Shown: positions 1-7,634, counted from the first letter of the stretch. The stretch is 64,000 nt of DNA from F23-D06 sp947165685 (GCA_947165685.1 CAMVBK010000001.1:128859-192858); one strand, 5' to 3'. Numbers and translations: made by a program. Notes: generated by a model not told the origin, from the sequence alone.

Positions 1-1065
1 ATCGCTTCGGGCGCACCGTTCGTGGTGCGTTTCAAATATCCCGAAAATACTGAAATCCATGTCCACGACCTGATTCGCGGTGAAGTGGTGATTAATTCCA
101 ACCTTCTGGATGATAAGGTGTTGTATAAATCTGACGGAATGCCGACCTACCATTTGGCCAACATTGTTGATGACCATCTGATGCAGATTACGCATGTGAT
201 TCGCGGTGAGGAGTGGCTGCCGTCGGCCCCGCTGCATGTGATGCTCTACAAGGCCTTCGGTTGGGAGGCCCCGCAGTTCGCGCACCTGCCGCTGCTGCTC
301 AAGCCCGACGGCAACGGCAAGCTCAGCAAACGCGACGGCGACCGTCTGGGCTTCCCCGTATTCCCGTTGGAGTGGCACGACCCCAAGAGTGGCGAAGTTT
401 CCTCAGGCTATCGTGAAACAGGCTATCTTCCTGAGGCTGTGGTGAATATGTTGGCGTTGCTGGGATGGAATCCAGGTACCGAGCAGGAAATTTTCAGCTT
501 GGACGAGCTGGTGGAACATTTCTCGTTGGACAAGATCAGCAAGTCGGGCGCGAAATTCTCGTTGGACAAGGCCAAATGGTTCAACCACGAGTACATCCAA
601 CTCAAGTCCGCGCAGGAACTGCTGCCGACGTTCGCCAAGATTTTAGATGAGAAGGGAGTCCGCTATCAGGAGGATTACCTGCTGAAAGTCATCGACTTGA
701 TGAAGGAACGGCTTACGTTCCCGAGCGAGTTCTGGGATCAGGCCGGTTTCTTTTTCGAAGCCCCGACCGAGTACAGCGCACAGGATCTGAAGAAGCGCTG
801 GAAGGAGGGCACGGGCGAGAAGCTGCGGGTCATCGACCAGCTGCTGCGCCAGGACGAGGTTTTCGACATGCAAGCCGCCCACGACCGTGTGATGGAGCAT
901 ATCAAAGCCAACGAGTGGAATATGGGTGCCGTACTCAACAGTCTGAGAATCGGCATCGTAGGTTGTGCACGCGGTCCTGAGCTCTTCACGATGATCAACA
1001 TCCTCGGCACGGAAGAGGTGCACAAGCGCACTGAGGCGGTGATAGCCGCCGTGGAGGGGTGTTAG
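1..1065 (+). CDS. gltX: Glutamyl-tRNA synthetase, 3' part (5' end outside window)
   Basis: Class I aminoacyl-tRNA synthetase that charges tRNA-Glu in the cytoplasm. The reading frame is open from base 1, so the N-terminal catalytic half with the HIGH motif lies upstream of the window; 354 residues remain. The fragment carries the KMSKS-type loop as KLSKR (about residues 107-111) after a conserved GNG, then the all-helical anticodon-binding half ending at a TAG stop. The stretch ALLGWNPG is typical of GltX. It is the only plus-strand gene before the minus-strand envelope cluster and converges with the lipoprotein gene at 1088, 22 bases away. The family call is firm; whether it is strictly GltX or a Glu/Gln-type enzyme cannot be read from this half. 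Confidence 0.95.
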   Translation: MASGAPFVVRFKYPENTEIHVHDLIRGEVVINSNLLDDKVLYKSDGMPTYHLANIVDDHLMQITHVIRGEEWLPSAPLHVMLYKAFGWEAPQFAHLPLLLKPDGNGKLSKRDGDRLGFPVFPLEWHDPKSGEVSSGYRETGYLPEAVVNMLALLGWNPGTEQEIFSLDELVEHFSLDKISKSGAKFSLDKAKWFNHEYIQLKSAQELLPTFAKILDEKGVRYQEDYLLKVIDLMKERLTFPSEFWDQAGFFFEAPTEYSAQDLKKRWKEGTGEKLRVIDQLLRQDEVFDMQAAHDRVMEHIKANEWNMGAVLNSLRIGIVGCARGPELFTMINILGTEEVHKRTEAVIAAVEGC

Positions 1066-1087
1066 TCGCCTTGCAAATCGCCTTTCT

Positions 1088-2038
1088 TCAGAAGAAGAGT
1101 CCCAGCAACGCGGCGAAGAAGTTCCCGCATTCAAAGTGGTCCTCCCTCAACCGTCCGATGGGCCAGGTTTCCGTCACATCGTGCATGGTGATTTCGGCAT
1201 ACTGCTCCCCGCTACGGACCGAAAGCCTGTCCTGAATCAGAATGCTATCGTATTGCAGGCGGTTAGTGGCACCGGCTTCGTACGCATTCATGTCTGCACT
1301 GAGACGTATGGTCAAAAGGCCGTTCTTCCAATGGAAAAAATTCTCCGTGGTCGCTTCGGTCAAGCTGAAGGTGAAGTAATTGTGAATCTCCACCGGCGTA
1401 TCGGCATTGTCCGCATATTGGTATGTCCGAATAGCATAGCGTCCTTCCCCATCAACAATACAACGGCATTCGTTCAAGTCGGTGGGGACCACTCCCGACT
1501 CAGGCGTGATGGTGAAACGATAGAACGGGATATAGTCGGCACTGGAACTCATGCCCTCTTGGCCATACGTTTCCGCAGTCCATTTGTTTCCGGTGTGGCG
1601 GAGGGTTATCCTCACAGAGTCCTTCCCAAAGGGGAGCATGTCCTGCAGCGGCATCGGCACTGCCTGCTCGTAATCCAGCACATTCCATTCCGCACCCGGA
1701 TCCGACAGCAGCTTTCCGCCGGTGTTGATGTGGCAGAGGGTCCTGCCGTTGAGGAGAATTGCCCACTCGTTATCGGATATTTGGCGTATTTTGCTGTAAT
1801 TGAAATATTGGTCTTCTATTCCTGGACGCTCTTCCTCCGATGCGGACAGCCAAGCGTTGAAGTGGAACGCCGTGTTCGGCATGTTTAACAGTATTCGTTG
1901 CGTGGCGGTCTGCCAATAACTGGTGACTACCATGCCGTTTTGGTTCAACTGCTTTACGGAATTGTCTTCCACCTTGCAACTGTTCAAAAGGGCTGCCGAA
2001 AGAAAAGCGATGCTCAATATTATGGATGTCTTTTTCAT
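1088..2038 (-). CDS. Hypothetical lipoprotein, last gene of the sigma-factor cluster
   Basis: Not recognised. The 316-residue product starts MKKTSIILSIAFLSAALLNSC, a signal peptide with a lipobox (LNSC, Cys21), so it should be a lipid-anchored envelope protein. The rest is beta-rich, with alternating polar/aromatic stretches, tryptophan-containing motifs (GNKWTAETYG, HWKNGLLTI) and no visible catalytic motif. It ends in a hydrophobic FAALLGLFF tail. It is the most distal of ten same-strand genes that begin with the ECF sigma factor at 7616, and is preceded by a short-word repeat at 2081-2142. The start is the ATG directly before the signal peptide. Function unknown; a surface or periplasmic binding role is only inference. 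Confidence 0.6.
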   Translation of the reverse strand: MKKTSIILSIAFLSAALLNSCKVEDNSVKQLNQNGMVVTSYWQTATQRILLNMPNTAFHFNAWLSASEEERPGIEDQYFNYSKIRQISDNEWAILLNGRTLCHINTGGKLLSDPGAEWNVLDYEQAVPMPLQDMLPFGKDSVRITLRHTGNKWTAETYGQEGMSSSADYIPFYRFTITPESGVVPTDLNECRCIVDGEGRYAIRTYQYADNADTPVEIHNYFTFSLTEATTENFFHWKNGLLTIRLSADMNAYEAGATNRLQYDSILIQDRLSVRSGEQYAEITMHDVTETWPIGRLREDHFECGNFFAALLGLFF

Positions 2039-2080
2039 AATCGATATTTTATGTTGAAAATCAAATAATTGTCCTTGTTT

Positions 2081-2142
2081 TTAAAGTTTAAAGTTCAAAG
2101 TTCAAAGCTCAAAGTTCTAATCACTAATCACTAATCACAATT
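2081..2142. repeat. Short-word tandem repeats downstream of the 2145 stop codon
   Basis: Two word blocks in a row: AAAGTTC-like units (AAAGTTTAAAGTTCAAAGTT and on) and then CTAATCA units (CTAATCACTAATCACTAATC). On the coding (minus) strand they begin at the stop codon of the outer-membrane protein gene. Several units contain in-frame or out-of-frame stops. Not part of any gene. Confidence 0.75.
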
Positions 2143-2144
2143 CA

Positions 2145-2759
2145 CTAAAACCGGTACCCGAAGCCGGCCTTGGCAAATCCCTCGGTGCCGACACCTATCT
2201 CAGCGAATCCGAACCAGCTTTGGCTGCCGGCGGAGACACCGAACAGCGTAAGCTGGAAAGGCAGCCGGACATAGCTGCGCCTTTCGTTGTAGGCCTTCGA
2301 GAATCCGAACTTCAGTCCCGATGCGAAGCCGCTGTAGAGGGTGACGTGCTCGCGGTTGAAGTAGGAGAATCGGATGGCAGGCATAATGCTCACGGTGTTC
2401 TCTCGGTATCCATAGACAGGCTCCTCCGTGTAGATGTTGCGCGAGGTGCCGAAAAATCCGCAGTAGGAGATGTCACCGCCGAGCCATAGCCATTTCAGCA
2501 GGCGGAAGCGGTAGCCCAGCGTGATAGGCAGCGTGGTTTTGACGTTGGTGTAGGTGGGGATCTCCAACCATGAGGTTGAGGTGTTGTTTGAAAAATGCAC
2601 GGAGCGGACGCGGTTGGCCATCACCGGATCGCCGATGGCGAGCGAGAATTCGTGCCGCTTGAACGTTTGTCGCCAGTCGGAACCCGCCTCCTGCGCAAAC
2701 AGCCCGAGCCCGAACGGGACGCTTAACAATAACAGTAATATGCTCTTTTTCATACTCAT
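2145..2759 (-). CDS. Small outer-membrane beta-barrel protein, paralog of the 3284-4171 product
   Basis: A 204-residue secreted protein with a signal peptide ending LFAQ and a C-terminus of alternating residues closing on GFGYRF, as in outer-membrane barrels. It aligns with the product of 3284-4171 over its length: RHEFSLAIGDP against RHEFKLGMGDP, KWLWLGGD against KWLWIGLL, IRFSYFNREHVTLYSG against IRFSWFNRPHVTLYSE, and LTLFGVSAGSQSWFG against LTLFGIRAGGEHWFG. The two are therefore tandem duplicates separated by one lipoprotein gene. ATGs at 2759 and 2753 are both possible starts. Likely an OMP of the sigma-factor cluster; substrate or partner unknown. Confidence 0.7.
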   Translation of the reverse strand: MSMKKSILLLLLSVPFGLGLFAQEAGSDWRQTFKRHEFSLAIGDPVMANRVRSVHFSNNTSTSWLEIPTYTNVKTTLPITLGYRFRLLKWLWLGGDISYCGFFGTSRNIYTEEPVYGYRENTVSIMPAIRFSYFNREHVTLYSGFASGLKFGFSKAYNERRSYVRLPFQLTLFGVSAGSQSWFGFAEIGVGTEGFAKAGFGYRF

Positions 2760-2803
2760 ATTTTTTAAACACTAAATATCACGTAACGTAAGGTATGTCA
2801 GAA

Positions 2804-3250
2804 TTATTGCACCACCACTTTCAACGCTTTTTCATAGTTTTGCACATACACTCTCAGGTAGCATTCGTCGCCGGAGTGGTAGGCTGTGTCGCTGAACTGC
2901 ATTCGGAAGGTGGCGTATTGAATCATTCCGGAAGCGTCGTATTCCGGCAGGTAATCGCCGAAAGTGGTGCCGTTCAAGGCAAGATTGTCGGAACCGTTGG
3001 TCAGTTCCACGGGATATCCCGTGGCATATTGCCAGTAGTAACGCACTCCGTTTGGGGAACTGGCATCCGGTGCGGCCGTTTTGATTTGGATTTCGCAATA
3101 GCTGTTTAACGTCACCTCCACGCTGTTGTCCGTGATTTCTTCCCCGTCGATGTAGAACATCACTTCGGGGTAGAAGGTTCTATTTGCAGGGCTGCACGAA
3201 ATCATTAACGCACAGACTGATGTCATTATTAAAACAATCAACTTTCTCAT
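2804..3250 (-). CDS. Small lipoprotein between two paralogous outer-membrane proteins
   Basis: 148 residues beginning MRKLIVLIMTSVCALMISC; Cys19 in an MISC lipobox marks a lipoprotein. The mature part is short and beta-rich (VMFYIDGEEITDNSVEV, YRYY-type aromatic pairs) and resembles a single Ig-like or bacterial surface domain, but no family is recognised. It lies 44 bases upstream, in map terms, of the 2145-2759 barrel gene and 33 bases from the paralogous barrel at 3284, so it is most likely co-transcribed with both and could be an accessory lipoprotein for one of them. Confidence 0.6.
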   Translation of the reverse strand: MRKLIVLIMTSVCALMISCSPANRTFYPEVMFYIDGEEITDNSVEVTLNSYCEIQIKTAAPDASSPNGVRYYWQYATGYPVELTNGSDNLALNGTTFGDYLPEYDASGMIQYATFRMQFSDTAYHSGDECYLRVYVQNYEKALKVVVQ

Positions 3251-3283
3251 ACTCTATAATTTATGATGTTTCTTAATTCTAAA

Positions 3284-4171
3284 TTAAAATTCGTATCCTA
3301 CGGCCAGCGTGCCGAATCCTTTGAATCCGGCGCCGAGTTCGAAGCTCCCGAACCAGTGTTCCCCTCCCGCGCGGATGCCGAACAGTGTCAGATGCAGCGA
3401 GGGATACACCGGGCGCGGACGGCTGTTGTATCCGCCCATGTCGAAATAGGGCGTGTTGTTGTCATCGTAGGAGAGGTCGTAGTTCGTCACCGTGCCGGTG
3501 AATCTGGTCAGCCCGACCGACAATTCGGAATAGAGTGTGACGTGCGGGCGGTTGAACCAGGAGAACCGTATTTCAGGCAATATGCTGAAGGCATGGTATC
3601 GGCGGTCGCAGATGCCCGGCACGGTCTGGTTAATATCCTTGATTTCAAGGTCTTCGTAGTGGACGTATTGCGCGAGGAGGCCGATCCAAAGCCATTTGGT
3701 GGCGCGGAAGTGGTAGGCGGCTGCGAACAGGGGTGTGGTGTGGAACCACGGGCTGAGCAGGCCGTCGCCCAGGTCAAAGTCGTCGGGCAGCACGAACACG
3801 AAGTAGCGGTCGAACAACGCGATGCCGGTCGGGTCGCCCATTCCCAGCTTGAATTCGTGTCGGGGGTAGGGCATCGGTTCGCGAACCCGCCTTTCGCGCG
3901 GCTGCCGCTGCCGTTTCCCCCTTGTGTCTGCGGTGTCCGGGACGGCCAGCTTTTCGAAGTTTGCCCGTGCTGTGGAGTCGGCCACTTGGCGGGCATCCTT
4001 TTGCTGTGGCTTTTGACGTAGGTAGAGCGTGTCGTGTACCCAGGTGGTGTCGCGGGTGAACAGCGTGTCGTACTCCACCACCGTCTCGTAGATGTAGAGC
4101 GTGTCGGGATTTTGCGCGAAAAGGCTGACTGCCGACATCAAAACAACCGCGAAAAGGAGCCTACGGTACAT
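3284..4171 (-). CDS. Outer-membrane beta-barrel protein with periplasmic DT-repeat linker
   Basis: 295 residues. After a signal peptide ending SLFAQ comes a linker of repeating DT units (DTLYIYETVVEYDTLFTRDT and so on), a basic proline/arginine stretch, and then a barrel-like domain paralogous to the 2145-2759 protein, ending TLAVGYEF. Its first 11 bases overlap the end of the putative anti-sigma gene at 4161, so translation of the two is probably coupled. An OMP directly after sigma and anti-sigma genes is a layout often seen in Bacteroidota. The DT-repeat resembles the tail of the upstream gene product (DTVVLNETVILKDTVY), hinting at a shared periplasmic spacer. Confidence 0.7.
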   Translation of the reverse strand: MYRRLLFAVVLMSAVSLFAQNPDTLYIYETVVEYDTLFTRDTTWVHDTLYLRQKPQQKDARQVADSTARANFEKLAVPDTADTRGKRQRQPRERRVREPMPYPRHEFKLGMGDPTGIALFDRYFVFVLPDDFDLGDGLLSPWFHTTPLFAAAYHFRATKWLWIGLLAQYVHYEDLEIKDINQTVPGICDRRYHAFSILPEIRFSWFNRPHVTLYSELSVGLTRFTGTVTNYDLSYDDNNTPYFDMGGYNSRPRPVYPSLHLTLFGIRAGGEHWFGSFELGAGFKGFGTLAVGYEF

Positions 4172-4718
4172 ACACGGTGTCTTTTAGGATGACAGTCTCG
4201 TTGAGTACCACCGTGTCGCGTTGGACCACGGTTTTCTTGATGACGACGGGAGTTGAGACGGGAGAAGTGGAATGTGAGACGTGAGACTTGGGACTTGAGA
4301 CGTTGGATGTCGGTTTGGCGGAAACGGTGTGCGGGTCCGTTTGTAGAGACGCAATGCATTGCGTCTCTACAGCGTCCACGGTCGTTTTTCCCGTAAATGC
4401 CACCGTGTCCTCCGCAACCATTGTCGTGCCGGTTGTGCAGGTCGTGTCGGTTGCAATCGCCGCGGCGGTTTCGGTCGGAACTGTGTTGCGGCTGCCTAAG
4501 AGGTGCATGACCAGCAGGGTCCCTCCGACGCCGATCGCGAGGGAGACGGCGCACAGCAGGATCTCCCGTGCGTGTGCCAGCAACCACACGCCTGCCCCCG
4601 ACGTTGATGCAGCTGCCGCCGCAATCTGCGCCTCGGACATTGGGTGCTGCGGGGCATGCTCCGCGCTGGAGATGCCCTGCGCAACAATACGATCCAGTTC
4701 CGAACTGTTCTTATTCAT
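4161..4718 (-). CDS. One-TM protein, putative anti-sigma factor, with repeat DNA inside its periplasmic part
   Basis: 185 residues. The N-terminus (SSELDRIVAQGISSAEHAP, then an Ala-rich stretch) has the look of cytoplasmic anti-sigma segments in Bacteroidota sigma/anti-sigma/OMP gene sets. One transmembrane helix follows at about residues 52-75 (ILLCAVSLAIGVGGTLLVMH), then a low-complexity Thr/Ala/Val periplasmic region. Part of that region is encoded by a perfect 30-base palindrome (4342-4371) and by short-word repeats (about 4249-4303), both of intergenic type. It overlaps the barrel gene at 3284 by 11 bases. The anti-sigma role is inferred from topology and position; no zinc motif is seen. 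Confidence 0.5.
   Translation of the reverse strand: MNKNSSELDRIVAQGISSAEHAPQHPMSEAQIAAAAASTSGAGVWLLAHAREILLCAVSLAIGVGGTLLVMHLLGSRNTVPTETAAAIATDTTCTTGTTMVAEDTVAFTGKTTVDAVETQCIASLQTDPHTVSAKPTSNVSSPKSHVSHSTSPVSTPVVIKKTVVQRDTVVLNETVILKDTVYVP
4342..4371. repeat. Perfect 30-base palindrome of the GTAGAGACG family, inside a CDS
   Basis: Fifteen-base arms TGTAGAGACGCAATG followed directly by the reverse complement. Read in the gene's frame it encodes VETQCIASLQT. Related inverted repeats with the same outer arms occur at 46738-46767 and, diverged, at 62150-62173, both intergenic. Confidence 0.85.
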
Positions 4719-4729
4719 TGTGGGTCTGA

Positions 4730-5203
4730 TTACTTTTTCTTGAAAGAGGTTTGAAAACCGTCATTAACATTATAATCATTAAGCGTGAGTTCCCAGAAAT
4801 CGGGAGAAACAGAATAAAGGTAAGCGAAGTTTGTCGGGGCGAGGTTTATTTTACTGTCTGTGGCTTCCGCAATTTTCTCACGGTCAGCTGGAACATGTAA
4901 GATGTAGAATAATTCCGTCCCGATTGTTGGCATTTCGGTCGGGTAAGGGGGATCACATTTTTCTATGCGATAACTTGCAGAAGTCACCTTATTTCCATCC
5001 TTGTAGAAAGTGAACTTTCCGCCTTTGAATACGATTTCGGCCTCAAAGCCTTCACTTTCAGGGGTGTAGTTGACGCCTGCAATGCCGCCGGAGGTGCGGG
5101 TCCACTGCCACGTGCCGGTGAGCGCTTGTTTTTCGGGTTTGTCGCAGGCCGTGGCCAGCAATGTCAGCAGAATAACTGCTGCGAACTTCATTGTGTGTTT
5201 CAT
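4730..5203 (-). CDS. Lipocalin-like small lipoprotein, paralog C
   Basis: 157 residues, signal peptide with lipobox ATAC (LLTLLATAC), then KPEKQALTGTWQW and GGIAGVNYTPESEGF. The GTW opening followed by short beta-strands (FKGGKFTFYKDGNKV) resembles lipocalin-like lipoproteins of Bacteroidota, but the family assignment is by eye. It is one of three paralogs here (with 5400-5897 and 6549-7037). Bases 5055-5142 match 5749-5836 with a single difference, although the C-terminal halves are strongly diverged. Eleven bases separate its stop from the start of the putative anti-sigma gene. A second ATG at 5191 is possible. Confidence 0.65.
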   Translation of the reverse strand: MKHTMKFAAVILLTLLATACDKPEKQALTGTWQWTRTSGGIAGVNYTPESEGFEAEIVFKGGKFTFYKDGNKVTSASYRIEKCDPPYPTEMPTIGTELFYILHVPADREKIAEATDSKINLAPTNFAYLYSVSPDFWELTLNDYNVNDGFQTSFKKK

Positions 5204-5399
5204 AACGTTATATCTTGGTATTACTCTTATTCTTGTCTATTGCCCGCACACCTGACGGCGTGCGAACCCACCGTTTCTCCGTCCGTTCTACCGAGCCCTG
5301 CAGACCTACCGACCTGCGAAATTTCACGTCTCCATCGTCTCATCTTTAATACAAGGCATCGTAACAAACACCTATACCGTGACCGTATGGTGATAAAAA

Positions 5400-5897
5400 T
5401 TATGGCTTTTTTACAAATGAATAGGTGAATCCATCGGCCATGTTATCGCTTACCGTGAACACTTGTCCTTGTGCTTCGCTGTAGCCGAGTGTACCTAAAC
5501 ATTTGTACCCACATAGCAGCGCGATTTTTCCATTGGTGGCTTCCGAAATTTTCTTACACTGCGCATTGTTAAGGTTAAACTGTATGTGGAACCAGGAGTA
5601 GAAGGGCTCGTCTTTGCCACCTTTATTGGTGTACATGGTTTCATCTACGTCATTATAAATGTGATACGTACCCGAGATGACCTTTTCCCCGTCTTTGTAG
5701 AAGGTGAAGTGACTGCCCTTGAATACAATTTCGGCATTGAAGCCTTCGCTTTCAGGGGTGTAGTTGACGCCTGCAATGCCGCCGTAGGTGCGGGTCCACT
5801 GCCACGTGCCGGTGAGCGCTTGTTTTTCGGGTTTGTTGCAAGCCGTGGCAAATACTGCCAACGTGGCAATGATAGAAATTTTGATGATGTTTTTCAT
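5400..5897 (-). CDS. Lipocalin-like small lipoprotein, paralog B
   Basis: 165 residues, MKNIIKISIIATLAVFATAC with lipobox ATAC, then the shared KPEKQALTGTWQWTRTYGG core. The central part (FTFYKDGEKVISGTYHI, EPFYSWFHIQFN, CKKISEATNGKIA) is shared with paralog A at 6549, and the C-terminus (DGFTYSFVKK) with paralog A as well. It sits between two intergenic stretches of about 155-196 bases, longer than others in the cluster, so local promoters or processing are possible. Presumably faces the periplasm or the surface; ligand unknown. Confidence 0.65.
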   Translation of the reverse strand: MKNIIKISIIATLAVFATACNKPEKQALTGTWQWTRTYGGIAGVNYTPESEGFNAEIVFKGSHFTFYKDGEKVISGTYHIYNDVDETMYTNKGGKDEPFYSWFHIQFNLNNAQCKKISEATNGKIALLCGYKCLGTLGYSEAQGQVFTVSDNMADGFTYSFVKKP

Positions 5898-5984
5898 ATT
5901 TCTGTTGTTTTATTCAGTTGATTATATGTTTTTTGTGCATAAACCTGGTTTACAAGGAATTCTGATGTTTAATATTACTACCCC

Positions 5985-6048
5985 GCCCTGCGGGCACCCC
6001 TTCTAAAATAGAAAGGGTGTTGGGGTCGCCCGCACCGGCAGTGCGGGC
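5985..6048. repeat. GC-rich double hairpin between two lipoprotein genes
   Basis: Begins five bases after the stop codon of the 6053 gene. First arm pair GCCCGCAC/GTGCGGGC (6028-6035 and 6041-6048, perfect, five-base loop), then an imperfect pair CACCCCTTCTA/TAGAAAGGGTG (5995-6019) and a small GCCCTGCGGGC. No clear U-run follows, so it is a repeat-like or RNA-stabilising element more than a standard terminator. Confidence 0.6.
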
Positions 6049-6052
6049 AGAA

Positions 6053-6547
6053 TCAATACAAGGTTGCCTCCTCATAGTGCTCATCGGTGATGATGAACGT
6101 GAGCTTGCCGTAGGAACGGTGACCGTGGAATATGAGGCCGTTATTGACGTCTTCCTCGTATTGATAATTCATGGAGTTGAAATTGAACGGACTGATGCCC
6201 GTGGTGTCGCTTCTGTAATAGACGATTTGCGGATCGGTTTCCCCGACAAAGCGGAACGTAACGCTGTCGCTGTAGTAATCCATGAATTCGCTGACGCCTA
6301 ATTCAAAACTGGCAGCTCCGATACCGCCGCCGACTTTGATGACCACCTCATTGTTTGGGGCGATGGTGTAGGTCTCGTGTGTCAAGGTGAGGGTAGAGTC
6401 CAACATGCTGTTGTAATAACTGTAAGGGGCTGGAACGACCGTCACGGTGTGTGACGATGCATTGCGGATGACCATGTCTTCGTTGAACCCGGGATCGCAG
6501 GCGGCCAGCATGAGGGCCAAAGTCATGATAAAAATAATCTTTTTCAT
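6053..6547 (-). CDS. Hypothetical lipoprotein
   Basis: 164 residues beginning MKKIIFIMTLALMLAAC with lipobox LAAC (Cys17). The mature part opens with DPGFNEDMVIRNASSHTVTV, a beta-strand pattern common in small envelope lipoproteins, and contains repeated Thr/Asn strands; no family is recognised and it is not a paralog of its neighbours. It starts two bases after the stop of paralog A (6549), so the two are almost certainly in one transcript. A GC-rich hairpin begins five bases past its own stop. Role unknown. Confidence 0.6.
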   Translation of the reverse strand: MKKIIFIMTLALMLAACDPGFNEDMVIRNASSHTVTVVPAPYSYYNSMLDSTLTLTHETYTIAPNNEVVIKVGGGIGAASFELGVSEFMDYYSDSVTFRFVGETDPQIVYYRSDTTGISPFNFNSMNYQYEEDVNNGLIFHGHRSYGKLTFIITDEHYEEATLY

Positions 6548-6548
6548 G

Positions 6549-7037
6549 TTATTGCTTTTTTACAAATGTGTAGGAAAATCCGTCATAGCAGTTGTCGCTC
6601 ATAGAAAGTACTTGCGCATCGTATCGGTCATCGTAGCTGATGACGGCGAGACTTTTCGAGAGAGGGGCTACTTTGCCGTTGGTGGCTTCCGCAATCTTTT
6701 TGCACTGCGCCTCCGGAATATTCAGGTTGAACCAGGAGTAGAAAGGTTCGTCGGTGTCACCTTTGTTAGTATAGAGGCTATGGTCCATTTTGTAATCAAT
6801 TCGATATGTGCCAGATGTAATCTTTTTCCCGTCTTTGTAGAAGGTGAAGTGACCGCCCTTGAATACGAGTTCGGTTTCGAAGCCTTCGCTCTCAGGAGTG
6901 TAAAAGACGCCCGCGATACCGCCTGATGTGCAGTACCACTGCCATGTGCCGGCGAGTTCTTTCTTTTCGGATTTGCTACAGGCCGTAGCTAATACTGCCA
7001 ATGCAGTAATAATTGCAATTCTGATAATCTTTTCCAT
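6549..7037 (-). CDS. Lipocalin-like small lipoprotein, paralog A, first gene after the sigma factor
   Basis: 162 residues. The start at 7037 gives MEKIIRIAIITALAVLATAC, aligning exactly with the N-terminus of paralog B; an ATG at 7043 is also possible, and the longer frame reaching back to 7070 merely reads repeat DNA. Lipobox ATAC, then KKELAGTWQWYCTSGGIAGV, FTFYKDGKKITSGTYRI, EPFYSWFNLNI and a YDGFSYTFVKK end shared with paralog B. Its position directly behind the ECF sigma gene suggests it is part of the regulated output. Ligand unknown. Confidence 0.65.
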   Translation of the reverse strand: MEKIIRIAIITALAVLATACSKSEKKELAGTWQWYCTSGGIAGVFYTPESEGFETELVFKGGHFTFYKDGKKITSGTYRIDYKMDHSLYTNKGDTDEPFYSWFNLNIPEAQCKKIAEATNGKVAPLSKSLAVISYDDRYDAQVLSMSDNCYDGFSYTFVKKQ

Positions 7038-7054
7038 ATCCATGTTAATTAATA

Positions 7055-7092
7055 ATTCAGCATTCAACATTCAGCATTCAACATTCAACATT
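7055..7092. repeat. Short-word repeat spanning the sigma-factor stop codon
   Basis: Four near copies of ATTCAGC/ATTCAAC spaced 8-10 bases. On the minus strand it supplies the last codons (MLNVEC) and the TGA stop of the sigma gene and runs on into the spacer before the lipoprotein gene. Confidence 0.7.
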
Positions 7093-7616
7093 TGATCCTT
7101 CCTCCTCGCCACCACTTTCAGCCGCTGCTGCAGCTCCGCCCGCGCGCGGGAGAGCAGCACCTTGGAGTTGGCGGTGGTGATGCCGAGCGTCTCGGCGATT
7201 TTCGCGTGGGAGTAGTGCTCCACCGCGTAGAGGTTGAAGACGGTGCGCTGTTTGACGGGCAGCTTGCCGATGGCCTCCAGCAGTTCCTGCTGCGTGAACC
7301 GGATCTGCGAGAGTTCCGGATCGTCGGCGAACTCCTCCGGCTCCTGACTGTGGAGGTTCTCGTCCAACTCCACCATCTCTATATTGTTGCGAAGGTGCAT
7401 AAGCGCCTGGTTCACCGCAATCTTCATCAGCCAGCCTTCAAAGCTTCCGAGTGCGCGGAAGGTGGAGGACTTTTCCATGGCGGTGAGGAACGCGTCCTGC
7501 GCCAGGTCCTCGGCCACGTCCCAGTCGGCTACATATCGGTAGCACACGCCCACCATCTTCCCGATGTGGCGCCGGTACTGTTCCGTCCAGAATGCTGCTC
7601 TCTTCATCCGATTCAT
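7071..7616 (-). CDS. ECF-type RNA polymerase sigma factor
   Basis: 181 residues with the sigma-70 region 2 (WTEQYRRHIGKMVGVCYRYV, DWDVAEDLAQDAFLTAMEK, FEGWLMKIAVNQALMHLR) and region 4 (IGKLPVKQRTVFNLYAVEHYSHAKIAETLGITTANSKVLLSRARAEL split here by eye into helix-turn-helix), and no regions 1 or 3, as in extracytoplasmic-function sigma factors. The start ATG at 7616 follows a -7 promoter element (7635-7642) by about a dozen bases; ATG 7607 is an alternative. It heads nine same-strand envelope genes. Release by the candidate anti-sigma at 4161 is inference from layout. Confidence 0.9.
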   Translation of the reverse strand: MNRMKRAAFWTEQYRRHIGKMVGVCYRYVADWDVAEDLAQDAFLTAMEKSSTFRALGSFEGWLMKIAVNQALMHLRNNIEMVELDENLHSQEPEEFADDPELSQIRFTQQELLEAIGKLPVKQRTVFNLYAVEHYSHAKIAETLGITTANSKVLLSRARAELQQRLKVVARRKDQMLNVEC

Positions 7617-7634
7617 GCCTCTGAAATGAAGATG

